Positions 44,864 through 55,867 of a stretch of DNA of 64,000 nt are shown piece after piece (position 1 is the first letter of the stretch; each line of letters opens with the position of its first letter). The position numbers and the translations under genes are program-made. Source of the DNA: Astragalus membranaceus (Eukaryota > Streptophyta > Magnoliopsida > Fabales > Fabaceae); contig CM076851.1 in the NCBI GenBank assembly GCA_039519185.1, forward strand, positions 97,585,531 to 97,649,530, written 5' to 3'. The notes beneath the pieces were generated by a model, which was given only the letters and a program-made list of their open reading frames with translations, was not told the DNA's origin and searched no databases.

Positions 44864-47275
44864 TGTAACATCCCCTAATTAGCTAATTTAAATTATTTAA
44901 ATTAGCAAAGAGGTTAAGGTAAATTATTTAATAGATAAAATATTTAGCACAACAGTTTAGCATGAATCTATTAATTAGCATAATTACCAAATTATGTGAT
45001 GTTGAAATGAATATTATTTTAGTCATACATAATTGAAATGATTATGTTAAGTCAGTAGAATGTGGTATTATAACATGTTAAGTGTGTATTAAGAGAATAT
45101 TAGAGGGAAGGGGCATTCTGGTCTTTTTACTCACTTAAATGAGTGACCAGCTAGCATAGAGCAAACACACCTCACTTGTGCAAGCTGAATCAAAACACAG
45201 CAGAGGGAGAATAGAGAGAAAGAGAGGAGGGTTGCGAGAGAGAGGAAGAGAAGGAGAGGGAGGGGAAATTCATAACCCTTAATGCATGTAACATCCAAGA
45301 ACACCATTCAACACAGCTTTTCCTCCTCTACTCACTGACATAAATAGTTTCTTAGATACCTTCCCCCAACTCAGAAAATCCCATATCCTCACTTTCAAGC
45401 CCAAGTGCCATCAATGGAGTTGTAGAGGCTTGCATGTCCTTGTTATAGTCCTATATTCAGTACCAAAGCTCACATCCAAGCAACAAACCTGTTTGAAGTT
45501 CATTTGGGTAGCTGGAATTCGAGTCTTGCTGCTGTTCAGTCAATCTTGGGTAGCTGGGTTGTTGTTGGATAGGATTTGAGAAGGTTCGTGAGGCTACTCG
45601 AACGTGGCAGCTGCTAGATTCGTCGTTTGAGTGATTTTCATCACTTCGGGTGAGTTCTATAACTCGCTTAGGGAATGTGTTCGTGTTTTCGAGTCGTTAC
45701 TTTCGAAAATTATTGTCAAACGTTTCTGGTATCGAAAGAATTTTTATTGAAAACCGTTTTCCCAAAACTCGTGATTGAACTATGAATTGCTTGATTGATT
45801 GTTGGGTGTGCTGGATTGGATTGCTATAATATTGTGTTTTAATGCGTGTTTGAGTTTGGGTCTCGATCGGAAGGGAAGTGGGAATCGGAATGGAATGGAA
45901 TAACACATGAAAAACCTGTTTTCTGAAAACTGATAGAGACGCACGGATCGTGTGCCTATGAGCACGGGTCGTGCGCCTCCCTCTGATACGATAGGAACTG
46001 GATTTTTAAAACACGCACGGATCGTGCGCCAAGTCGCACGGGTCGTGCGTATGTCTCTGGAACTTTATAAAATTTTTATGGATAACGCACGGATCGTGCG
46101 CCAAGTCGCACGGGTCGTGCGTATCTTTCTGGAAAATTTCTACAAACTGTTCAAAAACGCACGGGTCGTGTGCCTACACGCACGGGTCGTGCGAGACCTT
46201 CTGACCTTCAATTTCAAAGTACCTTTCTATCCGTTCCAAATGATTCCAATCCTCTTCCAATCCATTCCCCAAGGTCCCACAACAATGTAAAGGTAACAAT
46301 GGTATGAGATTGAACATGTTCGATAGAAAAAAATAGTGTGTTATGAATAACATGGAAAACCGCTCTTAGAGAACGCGAGAGTGCAAATGTTAAAGAATGA
46401 TAATAACACACGATACTTGACTCATATTGTACACTGAAATTGACTGATATGGTACATGGTACTTGACTGGAATGACTGACAGCCCATTGCGGTTACACAG
46501 ACTGAAAATGTATAATAAATACAAGAGGAAAAAGGGTGACGACCCTAAGAGGTTAGCATACTAGGGGAGGGGAAGTCATGAGCCCCAAAACCTAGACTCA
46601 AGAATGTTTCCCCTGCTAGAAATAGCGGGATGGGTTCACCAAAAGGTCAAGAGATGCCTATAAAATAGGTAGACTGAGGTGTTATGCTAAAAACATGGAA
46701 CAAAGATTGCATGCTTCATGTGTCGCTTAGGAGGGCCATGAGCATGAAGGTTACAGGAACTGAATGTATTTCCACGTGGTTGCTTTTTAGGACCACGAGT
46801 TCAAAACAAGGCATAATGAACCGCTAGAGTTGTAAGGGGTCTCGATAGGACTAACTGAGATAATGTTTATCTCACCCTTCATATTTGTGGTTTTTACAGA
46901 GAAACAGGGGAAAACAAAGGCGGTAAAGCATGGTTAGCTGGTGTGACTCTTGGAGTCATTGAAGACCTAGTTTAATGTTTTAGACCTTTGTTCCGTTTAT
47001 TGTTTCTATGTTCCGATTGTATAACTTTCATTGTCAAGTTGTAAAATCGTTTCCGCTACTTTATGTTTTGAGTATTGAATACCAGGATATGTACAAGTCT
47101 TAAGTTTTGGAACTTAAGCATTTTCAGAAAGTTTATGAGGTTCAGAGAACCAGTTATTATGTATTGTCAAAAGTTTTAGTTGTGTTCAATATTTCAATAA
47201 CAGGAAGTTACTCTGATGTATGCCATTTAGTGCATTTCGGTGATTCTATATGTTAGAATTTATCGGGGTGTTACA
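44864..47275 (+). repeat. 5' LTR of the complete Gypsy element
   Basis: 2412 bp. It contains eight palindromic GCACGG(A/G)TCGTGC units at 45940-46196. No TATA position was assigned with confidence. Confidence 0.97.
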
Positions 47276-47278
47276 TTA

Positions 47279-47290
47279 TGGTATCAGAGC
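47279..47290 (+). other. Primer binding site (initiator Met tRNA)
   Basis: TGGTATCAGAGC three bases after the LTR, the usual plant iMet PBS. Confidence 0.95.
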
Positions 47291-47421
47291 AGTTCGACCT
47301 AGTCGGGCTTAGACAGTTAGGGTGGTTTTGTCCCTCGAGTAACTCTGCTATCTTGCTTCTTGTGATACTAAGAGACATTGAGACTGATCAACTTAATACT
47401 TGGTGTATCATTTGCAGAATT

Positions 47422-48231
47422 ATGGCAGGAGGATCGAGGAATAGCCCACCAGTTGATCCGCATTCTGCATGGATGCAGAACGTGATCGAGAGACAACAGA
47501 AGATGATGGAAGATATGTTGCAGATGCAACAGAATGCTCAAGCTCAGCCCCAGCAAGTCCTTGAGCCTCAAGTTGACCCAAGGAGGGTTTTCTCTGAATT
47601 TCTGAAAATGAAGCCGTCCGAGTTCAGAGGAGGACCGGATGTCATGGAAGCCCAACATTGGCTAGATGATATCGAGAAGATTTTCGTAGCTATGCAAGTC
47701 ACCGATGAAGACAAGTTGAGATTGGCAACTCATATGCTGAAAGGTGAAGCTAACAACTGGTGGACTAATGCCAAAGCCATGATGGTAACTATGGATACTC
47801 CCCAGACTTGGGAACATTTCAAGCAGGTATTTTTGGAGCAGTTCTTTCCGACAGCCATGAGGTTCGACAAGGAGAACGAGTTTCTAACTCTCACTCAAGG
47901 AAGTTCAACGGTGGGTCAATACGCGACTAAGTTTGAAGAGTTATATCAATTCTTCGGTTTGGCCGGGTATGCTCCCAATGACAAGTGGAAAACCGAAAGG
48001 TTCAAGTATGGGCTAAGGGAAGACATTGCTCATAGTTTGAGTTCTTTTGCCTATACTAACTATGCTGCCATGGTTCAACAAGCACACATAGCTAAGACTG
48101 ACTTGAAGAGGTTATATGCAAGCAGAAAAGTATTCCATCAAAATAAGAAGAATGTTGGATCATCTAACCATCAGACGGGTCCCAGGCACAACTCCAACAA
48201 AGGGAAACAGGTTCAGTCATCGAACTCCTAA
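47422..48231 (+). CDS. gag of the complete Gypsy element
   Basis: The capsid/nucleocapsid precursor forms retrotransposon particles in the cytoplasm. From the ATG at 47422 (MAGGSRNSPP) there are 269 codons; an earlier in-frame ATG at 47278 overlaps the PBS and I do not favour it. The retrotransposon gag core lies at about residues 55-190 (FRGGPDVMEAQHWLDDIEKI, LKGEANNWWTNAK, FLEQFFPTAMRF, LTQGSSTVGQYATKFEELYQ). The frame stops at TAA 48229-48231 just before the zinc knuckles, which continue in the same frame. Relatives read straight through here, so this is probably a nonsense mutation, though readthrough is not excluded. Confidence 0.85.
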   Translation: MAGGSRNSPPVDPHSAWMQNVIERQQKMMEDMLQMQQNAQAQPQQVLEPQVDPRRVFSEFLKMKPSEFRGGPDVMEAQHWLDDIEKIFVAMQVTDEDKLRLATHMLKGEANNWWTNAKAMMVTMDTPQTWEHFKQVFLEQFFPTAMRFDKENEFLTLTQGSSTVGQYATKFEELYQFFGLAGYAPNDKWKTERFKYGLREDIAHSLSSFAYTNYAAMVQQAHIAKTDLKRLYASRKVFHQNKKNVGSSNHQTGPRHNSNKGKQVQSSNS

Positions 48232-48282
48232 AGATTCAGTACGTGTTCCAACTGTGGGAAGTACCATCAAGGGAAATGCCAG

Positions 48283-48996
48283 ATGGGATCCAACCAATGT
48301 TATTTCTGCAAGAAAGACGGTCATTTTGCACGGGACTGCCCAGAGAAAGAGAAGAGTCAAGGAAGTAACCCTGCTGCTACTTCAACTCATGGGAGAGTTT
48401 ACACCTTGGACGCCCAGAAGGTCACACCGTCAGATAATCTACTAAGGGGTATGAGATCTCTTTTTAATAACTCCGTTAGTATTTTATATGATTCGGGTGC
48501 GACCCATTGTTTTATATCTCAAGTTTGTATCGATCGGTTGGGATTGGCTTTAACTCCTTTGCCTCAACCAATCTCCATTAAGACTGCTGCTGAAGGTAGT
48601 GTTCAGACCCAAGCAATATGTGAAAATTGTCTTCTATCCATTAGAGACAGAGATTTTGTAGTAGACTTCATTTGTTTATCAATGAAGGGCATGGACGTTG
48701 TCCTAGGCATGAGTTGGATGACGGCCAATCATGTGACTATAGATTGTTTCCATCGAACTATCGGTTTCGCCTCCGAGTCAGTAGAGCTACAACCGCCAAA
48801 TTCTGAAGCTGTTATTTCTTTTACTTCGGCCAGTAATTATCTGTTCCAAGGCGCGGAAGCTTACGTCATGATGCTGTCTGCATCCACTGAGACAGGTCAG
48901 GATTTATCTTCTGTGCAAGTTGTTAATGAATTTCTTGATGTGTTTCCCGATGAATTCCTTCATTTCCTCCGGATCGTGAGGTGGAATTTTCTATAG
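48283..48996 (+). pseudogene. Zinc knuckle and aspartic protease part of gag-pol
   Basis: Same frame as gag, after the stop. A CCHC knuckle CYFCKKDGHFARDCP is at 48300-48345, with a second, degenerate C..C...GKC cluster just upstream at about 48245-48280. The protease active site is YDSGATHCFIS (about 48490), the usual DTGA being DSGA. VVLGMSWM follows at about 48700. At about 48953 one base is missing in GATGAATTCC relative to the continuing frame; translation leaves frame and pol resumes in frame 3 at 48981. Confidence 0.85.
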
Positions 48997-51788
48997 AGTT
49001 GGTTCCAGGCACTGGACCTATTTCTATAGCCCCATATCGAATGTCGCCATTAGAGTTGAGGGAATTGAAAGTTCAACTGGAAGAGCTAATTTCCAAGCGG
49101 TTCATCCGGCCGAGTGCCTCACCATGGGGTGCTCCAGTGTTGCTTGTCAAGAAGAAGGACGGAAGTATGAGATTGTGTATCGATTATCGTCAGTTGAATA
49201 AGGTGACTGTCAAGAACAAGTACCCTCTACCGAGAATTGATGATTTGCTAGATCAGTTGAGGGGAGCTTCTGTATTTTCAAAGATTGATTTAAGGTCCGG
49301 CTATCACCAAATCAGGGTTCGAGCTTTGGACGTCCCGAAGACCGCTTTCCGTACGAGATATGGACACTATGAATTCGTAGTGATGCCCTTCGGTTTGACC
49401 AATGCTCCAGCTGTATTCATGGATTATATGAATCGGATTTTTAATCCTTATCTGGATCAGTTTGTGGTAGTGTTCATCGATGATATCTTGGTGTTCTCTA
49501 AGACGATTGAGGAGGATGTGCAACATCTCCGAATTGTTCTGAACGTACTCCGAGAGAAGAAGTTGTATGCTAAGCCGTCCAAATGTGATTTTTGGATGCC
49601 AGAAGTTAAGTTTCTGGGCCACGTAATATCTAGGACAGGTGTTGCTGTGGACCCCAGTAAGATCGAAGCTGTGGTAGACTGGGAGCAGCCGTCTACGGTT
49701 ACTGAGGTAAGAAGTTTCTTAGGATTAGCTGGGTATTATCGAAGATTCATTCAAGGATTTTCCCAGCTGGTTCTTCCACTCACTCGGTTAACTCGCAAGG
49801 GTCAGCCGTTTGTTTGGGACTCAGACTGTGAAAATTGTTTCACAGAATTGAAGGGTCGTTTGACTTCTGCACCTATCCTGATTCTTCCGGATCCGTCAGT
49901 AGGATTCCAAATCTATTGCGACGCCTCTGGTAAGGGTTTAGGATGTGTCCTAATGCAGAATCGACAAGTAGTTGCTTATGCCTCCAGGCAGTTGAAGCCG
50001 CATGAAGAGAATTACCCAACTCATGATTTAGAGTTGGCGGCGATTGTGTTTGCCCTAAAGATTTGGAGACATTACCTGTATGGGTCTCGTTTCGAAGTCT
50101 TTAGTGACCACAAAAGTCTCAAGTATTTGTTTGACCAAAAGGAGTTGAACAACAGGCAGAGGAGATGGGTAGAATTCCTGAAGGATTATGAATTTGAATT
50201 GAAGTACCATCCTGGTAAGGCTAATGTTGTTGCCGATGCTTTAAGCAGAAAGTCTATCCATACTGCAAAGTTGATGATGCACGAGATGTCATTGTTGGAA
50301 TCATTCAGAGACCTCAATTTGAGAGTTAAGTCAAGAAGGAACAGGTTGGTGTTGAGTCACATTCAGATTTCAAGTTCATTGAGGAATCTGATTCGCTCAG
50401 CCCAAGAAGGTGATGTAGAGCTGCAATCGCAGAAGAGATTGCCGAATTACACCGAAGACGGTGATGGAATAATTTGTTTTGACGGCAGAATCTGTGTGCC
50501 GAAGGATGAGGATGTGAAGAGGCAAGTTTTAGAGGAGGCTCATAAGAGTCGGTTCTCAATACATCCGGGGTCTACCAAGATGTATCGAGATCTGAAGCAA
50601 TTGTACTGGTGGCCGGGTATGAAAGTGGATATCGCAGAGTTTGTGTCTCGATGCTTGACTTGTCAAAAGGTTAAGATAGAGCACCGGAAGCCAGGTGGCC
50701 AGTTACAACCGTTGAATGTACCTGAATGGAAATGGGAAAGCATATCTATGGATTTTGTCATGGGATTGCCGCGGTCCCAAACCGGAAATGATTCTATTTG
50801 GGTAGTGGTGGATCGCCTGACAAAGTCCACTCATTTTATTCCAGTGCGTTCGACTCACAAGGTTGCTAGGTTAGCAGATGAGTATCTTAAGAATATTGTT
50901 AAGTTGCATGGAATCCCTACAAGTATCATCTGTGATCGAGATCCCAAGTTTACATCTCGATTTTGGAGAGCATTGAACATGGCGTTGGGAACAAAGGTGT
51001 GTGTTAGCACCGCATACCATCCTCAGACAGACGGACAGACTGAGAGGACGATTCAGACATTGGAAGATATGTTGAGAGCTTGTGTACTTGATAGTGGAGG
51101 CAGATGGGAGGATCATCTTCCATTGGTGGAATTCTCATACAACAACAGTTATCATTCTAGTATCGGAATGGCTCCATATGAAGCATTGTATGGGAGAAAG
51201 TGTAGAACACCATTGTGTTGGTGGGATGTAGGTGAGCAGAGATTGTTGGGACCGGATTTTGTCCGGGAGACTACGGAGAAGATCCGTCAGATAAGAGAAA
51301 GGATGAAAGCCGCGCAGAGTCGGCAAAAGAGTTATGCGGATAAGAGAAGAAGGCCGTTAGAATTCGAAGAAGGAGATCATGTCTTTTTGAAACTTTCTCC
51401 AACCATCGGAACCGGTATTGCTTTGCGAGCGAAGAAGCTCAGTCCTCGGTATGTCGGACCCTTCCAGATTGTCGAGCGAGTTGGGCCGGTAGCGTATCGC
51501 ATTGCATTACCTCCAGAATTGTCCAGATTACATGATGTGTTTCACGTATCGCAGTTAAGGAGGTATATTCATGATCCGAATCAACCCTTAAGCTATGAAG
51601 CGATTGACATCAGACCGGATTTATCTTATCAGCCTACTCCAATCAAGATCATCGAATGTGGCGAGAAAACGCTCCGGACGAGGTCAATTCCTATTGTTAA
51701 GGTGCTTTGGGACGGTGCGTCACCTGACGAAGCGACATGGGAAGTAGAGGAGAGCATGCGGGAGAAATATCCGTATTTGTTCGAGTAA
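48981..51788 (+). CDS. pol of the complete Gypsy element (RT, RNase H, integrase, chromodomain-like tail)
   Basis: 935 open codons. The RT spans about residues 30-230, with RLCIDYRQLNKVTVKNK and VVVFIDDILVFSK (catalytic DD). RNase H is at about 310-430 (IYCDASGKGLGCVLMQ, FSDHKSLKYLFDQKELN). The integrase has a HHCC zinc region at about 525-570 (HPGSTKMYRDLKQLYWW, CLTCQK), then a DDE core with WESISMDFVMGLP, ICDRDPKFTSRFW and AYHPQTDGQTERTIQ. The tail (LSRLHDVFHVSQLRRY, then VKVLWDGASPDEATWEVEE) is the chromodomain-like C-terminus of Tekay/Del chromoviruses, which targets heterochromatin. The frame has no stop, but its start lies downstream of the gag-protease frameshift, so normal expression is doubtful. 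Confidence 0.92.
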   Translation: MEFSIELVPGTGPISIAPYRMSPLELRELKVQLEELISKRFIRPSASPWGAPVLLVKKKDGSMRLCIDYRQLNKVTVKNKYPLPRIDDLLDQLRGASVFSKIDLRSGYHQIRVRALDVPKTAFRTRYGHYEFVVMPFGLTNAPAVFMDYMNRIFNPYLDQFVVVFIDDILVFSKTIEEDVQHLRIVLNVLREKKLYAKPSKCDFWMPEVKFLGHVISRTGVAVDPSKIEAVVDWEQPSTVTEVRSFLGLAGYYRRFIQGFSQLVLPLTRLTRKGQPFVWDSDCENCFTELKGRLTSAPILILPDPSVGFQIYCDASGKGLGCVLMQNRQVVAYASRQLKPHEENYPTHDLELAAIVFALKIWRHYLYGSRFEVFSDHKSLKYLFDQKELNNRQRRWVEFLKDYEFELKYHPGKANVVADALSRKSIHTAKLMMHEMSLLESFRDLNLRVKSRRNRLVLSHIQISSSLRNLIRSAQEGDVELQSQKRLPNYTEDGDGIICFDGRICVPKDEDVKRQVLEEAHKSRFSIHPGSTKMYRDLKQLYWWPGMKVDIAEFVSRCLTCQKVKIEHRKPGGQLQPLNVPEWKWESISMDFVMGLPRSQTGNDSIWVVVDRLTKSTHFIPVRSTHKVARLADEYLKNIVKLHGIPTSIICDRDPKFTSRFWRALNMALGTKVCVSTAYHPQTDGQTERTIQTLEDMLRACVLDSGGRWEDHLPLVEFSYNNSYHSSIGMAPYEALYGRKCRTPLCWWDVGEQRLLGPDFVRETTEKIRQIRERMKAAQSRQKSYADKRRRPLEFEEGDHVFLKLSPTIGTGIALRAKKLSPRYVGPFQIVERVGPVAYRIALPPELSRLHDVFHVSQLRRYIHDPNQPLSYEAIDIRPDLSYQPTPIKIIECGEKTLRTRSIPIVKVLWDGASPDEATWEVEESMREKYPYLFE

Positions 51789-51821
51789 GGTATGTTTTGT
51801 CAATTTTGAGGACAAAATTTT

Positions 51822-51836
51822 AGAAGTTGGGATGAT
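51822..51836 (+). other. Polypurine tract
   Basis: AGAAGTTGGGATGAT immediately upstream of the 3' LTR. It primes plus-strand synthesis in this family. Confidence 0.7.
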
Positions 51837-54248
51837 TGTAACATCCCCTAATTAGCTAATTTAAATTATTTAAATTAGCAAAGAGGTTAAGGTAAATTAT
51901 TTAATAGATAAAATATTTAGCACAACAGTTTAGCATGAATCTATTAATTAGCATAATTACCAAATTATGTGATGTTGAAATGAATATTATTTTAGTCATA
52001 CATAATTGAAATGATTATGTTAAGTCAGTAGAATGTGGTATTATAACATGTTAAGTGTGTATTAAGAGAATATTTGAGGGAAGGGGCATTCTGGTCTTTT
52101 TACTCACTTAAATGAGTGACCAGCTAGCATAGAGCAAACACACCTCACTTGTGCAAGCTGAATCAAAACACAGCAGAGGGAGAATAGAGAGAAAGAGAGG
52201 AGGGTTGCGAGAGAGAGGAAGAGAAGGAAAGGGAGGGGAAATTCATAACCCTTAATGCATGTAACATCCAAGAACACCATTCAACACAGCTTTTCCTCCT
52301 CTACTCACTGACATAAATAGTTTCTTAGATACCTTCCCCCAACTCAGAAAATCCCATATCCTCACTTTCAAGCCCAAGTGCCATCAATGGAGTTGTAGAG
52401 GCTTGCATGTCCTTGTTATAGTCCTATATTCAGTACCAAAGCTCACATCCAAGCAACAAACCTGTTTGAAGTTCATTTGGGTAGCTGGAATTCAAGTCTT
52501 GCTGCTGTTCAGTCAATCTTGGGTACCTGGGTTGTTGTTGGATAGGATTTGAGAAGGTTCGTGAGGCTACTCGAACGTGGCAGCTGCTAGATTCGTCGTT
52601 TGAGTGATTTTCATCACTTCGGGTGAGTTCTATAACTCGCTTAGGGAATGTGTTCGTGTTTTCGAGTCGTTACTTTCGAAAATTATTGTCAAACGTTTCT
52701 GGTATCGAAAGAATTTTTATTGAAAACCGTTTTCCCAAAACTCGTGATTGAACTATGAATTGCTTGATTGATTGTTGGGTGTGCTGGATTGGATTGCTAT
52801 AATATTGTGTTTTAATGCGTGTTTGAGTTTGGGTCTCGATCGGAAGGGAAGTGGGAATCAGAATGGAATGGAATAACACATGAAAAACCTGTTTTCTGAA
52901 AACTGATAGAGACGCACGGATCGTGTGCCTATGAGCACGGGTCGTGCGCCTCCCTCTGATACGATAGGAACTGGATTTTTAAAACACGCACGGATCGTGC
53001 GCCAAGTCGCACGGGTCGTGCGTATGTCTCTGGAACTTTATAAAATTTTTATGGATAACGCACGGATCGTGCGCCAAGTCGCACGGGTCGTGCGTATCTT
53101 TCTGGAAAATTTCTACAAACTGTTCAAAAACGCACGGGTCGTGTGCCTACACGCACGGGTCGTGCGAGACCTTCTGACCTTTAATTTCAAAGTACCTTTC
53201 TATCCGTTCCAAATGATTCCAATCCTCTTCCAATCCATTCCCCAAGGTCCCACAACAATGTAAAGGTAACAATGGTATGAGATTGAACATGTTCGATAGA
53301 AAAAATAGTGTGTTATGAATAACATGGAAAACCGCTCTTAGAGAACGCGAGAGTGCAAATGTTAAAGAATGATAATAACACACGATACTTGACTCATATT
53401 GTACACTGAAATTGACTGATATGGTACATGGTACTTGACTGGAATGACTGACAGCCCATTGCGGTTACACAGACTGAAAATGTATAATAAATACAAGAGG
53501 AAAAAGGGTGACGACCCTAAGAGGTTAGCATACTAGGGGAGGGGAAGTCATGAGCCCCAAAAACCTAGACTCAAGAATGTTTCCCCTGCTAGAAATAGCG
53601 GGATGGGTTCACCAAAAGGTCAAGAGATGCCTATAAAATAGGTAGACTGAGGTGTTATGCTAAAAACATGGAACAAAGATTGCATGCTTCATGTGTCGCT
53701 TAGGAGGGCCATGAGCATGAAGGTTACAGGAACTGAATGTATTTCCACGTGGTTGCTTTTTAGGACCACGAGTTCAAAACAAGGCATAATGAACCGCTAG
53801 AGTTGTAAGGGGTCTCGATAGGATTCACTGAGAAAATGTTTATCTCACCCTTCATATTTGTGGTTTTTACAGAGAAACAGGGGAAAGCAAAGGCGGTAAA
53901 GCATGGTTAGCTGGTGTGACTCTTGGAGTCATTGAAGACCTAGTTTAATGTTTTAGACCTTTGTTCCGTTTATTGTTTCTATGTTCCGATTGTATAACTT
54001 TCATTGTCAAGTTGTAAAATCGTTTCCGCTACTTTATGTTTTGAGTATTGAATACCAGGATATGTACAAGTCTTAAGTTTTGGAACTTAAGCATTTTCAA
54101 AAAGTTTATGAGGTTCAGAGAACCAGTTATTATGTATTGTCAAAAGTTTTAATTGTGTTCAATATTTCAATAACAGGAAGTTACTCTGATGTATGCCATT
54201 TAGTGCATTTCGGTGATTCTATATGTTAGAATTTATCGGGGTGTTACA
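51837..54248 (+). repeat. 3' LTR of the complete Gypsy element
   Basis: 2412 bp, near-identical to the 5' LTR. The matching palindrome cluster is at 52913-53169. Confidence 0.97.
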
Positions 54249-54253
54249 ATACA

Positions 54254-55867
54254 CCACGAACGGCTCTCCCAGATTTGGCAACGTCAAAATAGGAGACGTC
54301 GTCAATCTCTTCTTCAACTCAAGGAAACTTTCCTCACAACGAGCATCCCACACAAAAGCTTTACCCTTACAAGTCAACTGCGTCAACGGAAGGGCCAACT
54401 TAGAAAAACCTTCGATGAACCTTCTGTAGTAACCAGCCAACCCTAAGAATCTTCTAATCTCCGTAGCCGACTTCGGACTCTCCCACTGCATCACGGCATC
54501 AACCTTAGACGGATCCACAGCAATACCATTACCAGAAATGATATGACCCAGAAAACTTACTTCTGACAACCAGAATTCACACTTAGATAACTTTGCATAT
54601 AGCTTCTTCTCTTTCAGGATCTCCAATACTAATCTCAAATGCTCCGCATGCTCTTCCTCCGACTTCGAATAAATCAGGATGTCGTCAATGAACACAACCA
54701 CGAACCGATCCAAGTAAGTATGGAATATACGATTCATGTACTCCATAAATACACCCGGCGCGTTAGTGACATCGAACGGCATCACCGAATACTCATAATG
54801 CCCATACTGCATCCTGAAAGCAGTCTTCTAAACATCTCCATCCTTCACCTTGATCTAATGATAACCTGATCTCAAATCAATCTTGCTGAACACTCGAGTA
54901 TCCACTAACTGATCCATCAAATCGTCTATCCTCGGCAGTGGATACTTGTTCTTAATGGTCCCCTTATTCAGCTGCCTGTAATCAACACACAACCTCATGC
55001 TCCCATCTTTCTTCTTCACTAGCAACACAGGAGCTCCCCATGGCTATACACTCGGCCTAATAAACTTCTTCTCAAGCAGATCTTCAAGTTGCTTCTTCAA
55101 CTCAGACAATTCTGACGCAGACATCCTGTACGGTGCCATAGACACAGGCCTCGTACCGGGTACCAGATCAATGGAAAACTCCACTTCCCTCTCAGGCGGT
55201 ACACTAGGAATATCATCAGGAAAGACTTCAGGAAATTCGCGCACCACCTGCAACTCTTCAATGATAGCTTGGTTCTCAACAGACAGCGATGCCATCAGCG
55301 AGAATAATTGAACTCCTTCCTTTGCTAACTTCCGCATCTGACTAGCAGATAACAACCCAGACTCCTCTTCTCCAAAGCTCACAGACTTACGACGACAATC
55401 AATGCGAACATGGTTATGCTCCAACCAGTTCATGCCCAAAATTACATCTAATCCATTTAGCGGCAAACAAACAAAGTCCACAACAAAGTCTCTGTCGAAG
55501 ATCGACAAGGGACATTGAGAACACACTAGAGAGGTAGTTACCGACCCCTTAGCTGGAGTGTCGACAACCATCTCTCCATTCATAGCAGACAATACAAGAT
55601 TCAACCTCTTACAACAATCAGCAGCAATAAAACAATGAGTGGCACCAGTATCAACAATAGACTTTAAAGGAGTACCATTAATGAAGCACGTAACTCTAAT
55701 GAGTCCATCATCTTCGGTAGGATCTTCACCTGCTAAAGCAAACACTTTTCCACTAGACCTCTCTTTCTTTGGCTTCGGACACTGAGTACTAATGTGCCCC
55801 TCTTCACCACAGTTGTAGCAGACCACTGCCTTGCGCTCACATTCGGCCACCACATGACCGTCCTTAC
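54254..55867 (-). pseudogene. Gypsy zinc knuckle, protease and RT fragment (upstream half of the split element)
   Basis: Minus strand: ECERKAVVCYNCGEEGHIST (zinc knuckle, about 55800), IVDTGATHCFIAA (protease, about 55640), LDVILGMNWL, EVEFSIDLVPGTRPVSMAPY, then RT with VVVFIDDILIYSK (about 54690) and FLGHIISGNGIAVDPSKVD. In-frame TAG stops lie at 55044-55046, 54855-54857 and 54828-54830. The last two replace CAG glutamine codons. Closely related to the intact element at 59517. It continues at 44858 across the inserted element, and is broken at 55868 by an LTR. Confidence 0.9.

Larger units (their letters stand above)
44864..54248 (+). mobile_element. Complete Ty3/Gypsy chromovirus (Tekay/Del-like), 9385 bp
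   Basis: Two LTRs of 2412 bp each (44864-47275 and 51837-54248), both TGTAACATCCCC...GGGGTGTTACA. A perfect 5-bp duplication ATACA (44859-44863 and 54249-54253), an iMet-type PBS and a purine tract are present. By eye the LTRs differ at about a dozen substitutions and two compensating 1-base indels, roughly 0.5 percent, so insertion is recent. Gag-pol carries one in-frame stop and one frameshift, so this copy is probably not autonomous. Confidence 0.97.

Noticed and set aside
45952..46290. 112-codon plus-strand frame with repeated ARIVRQVARVVR
   Set aside because: It lies wholly inside the LTR, recurs in the 3' LTR, and reflects the GCACGGRTCGTGC palindromes rather than a protein.
54219..54812. 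A 197-codon frame ending in a run of unusual residues (CNTPINSNI)
   Set aside because: The last codons are LTR sequence of the inserted element; the frame is a chimera across the insertion point.
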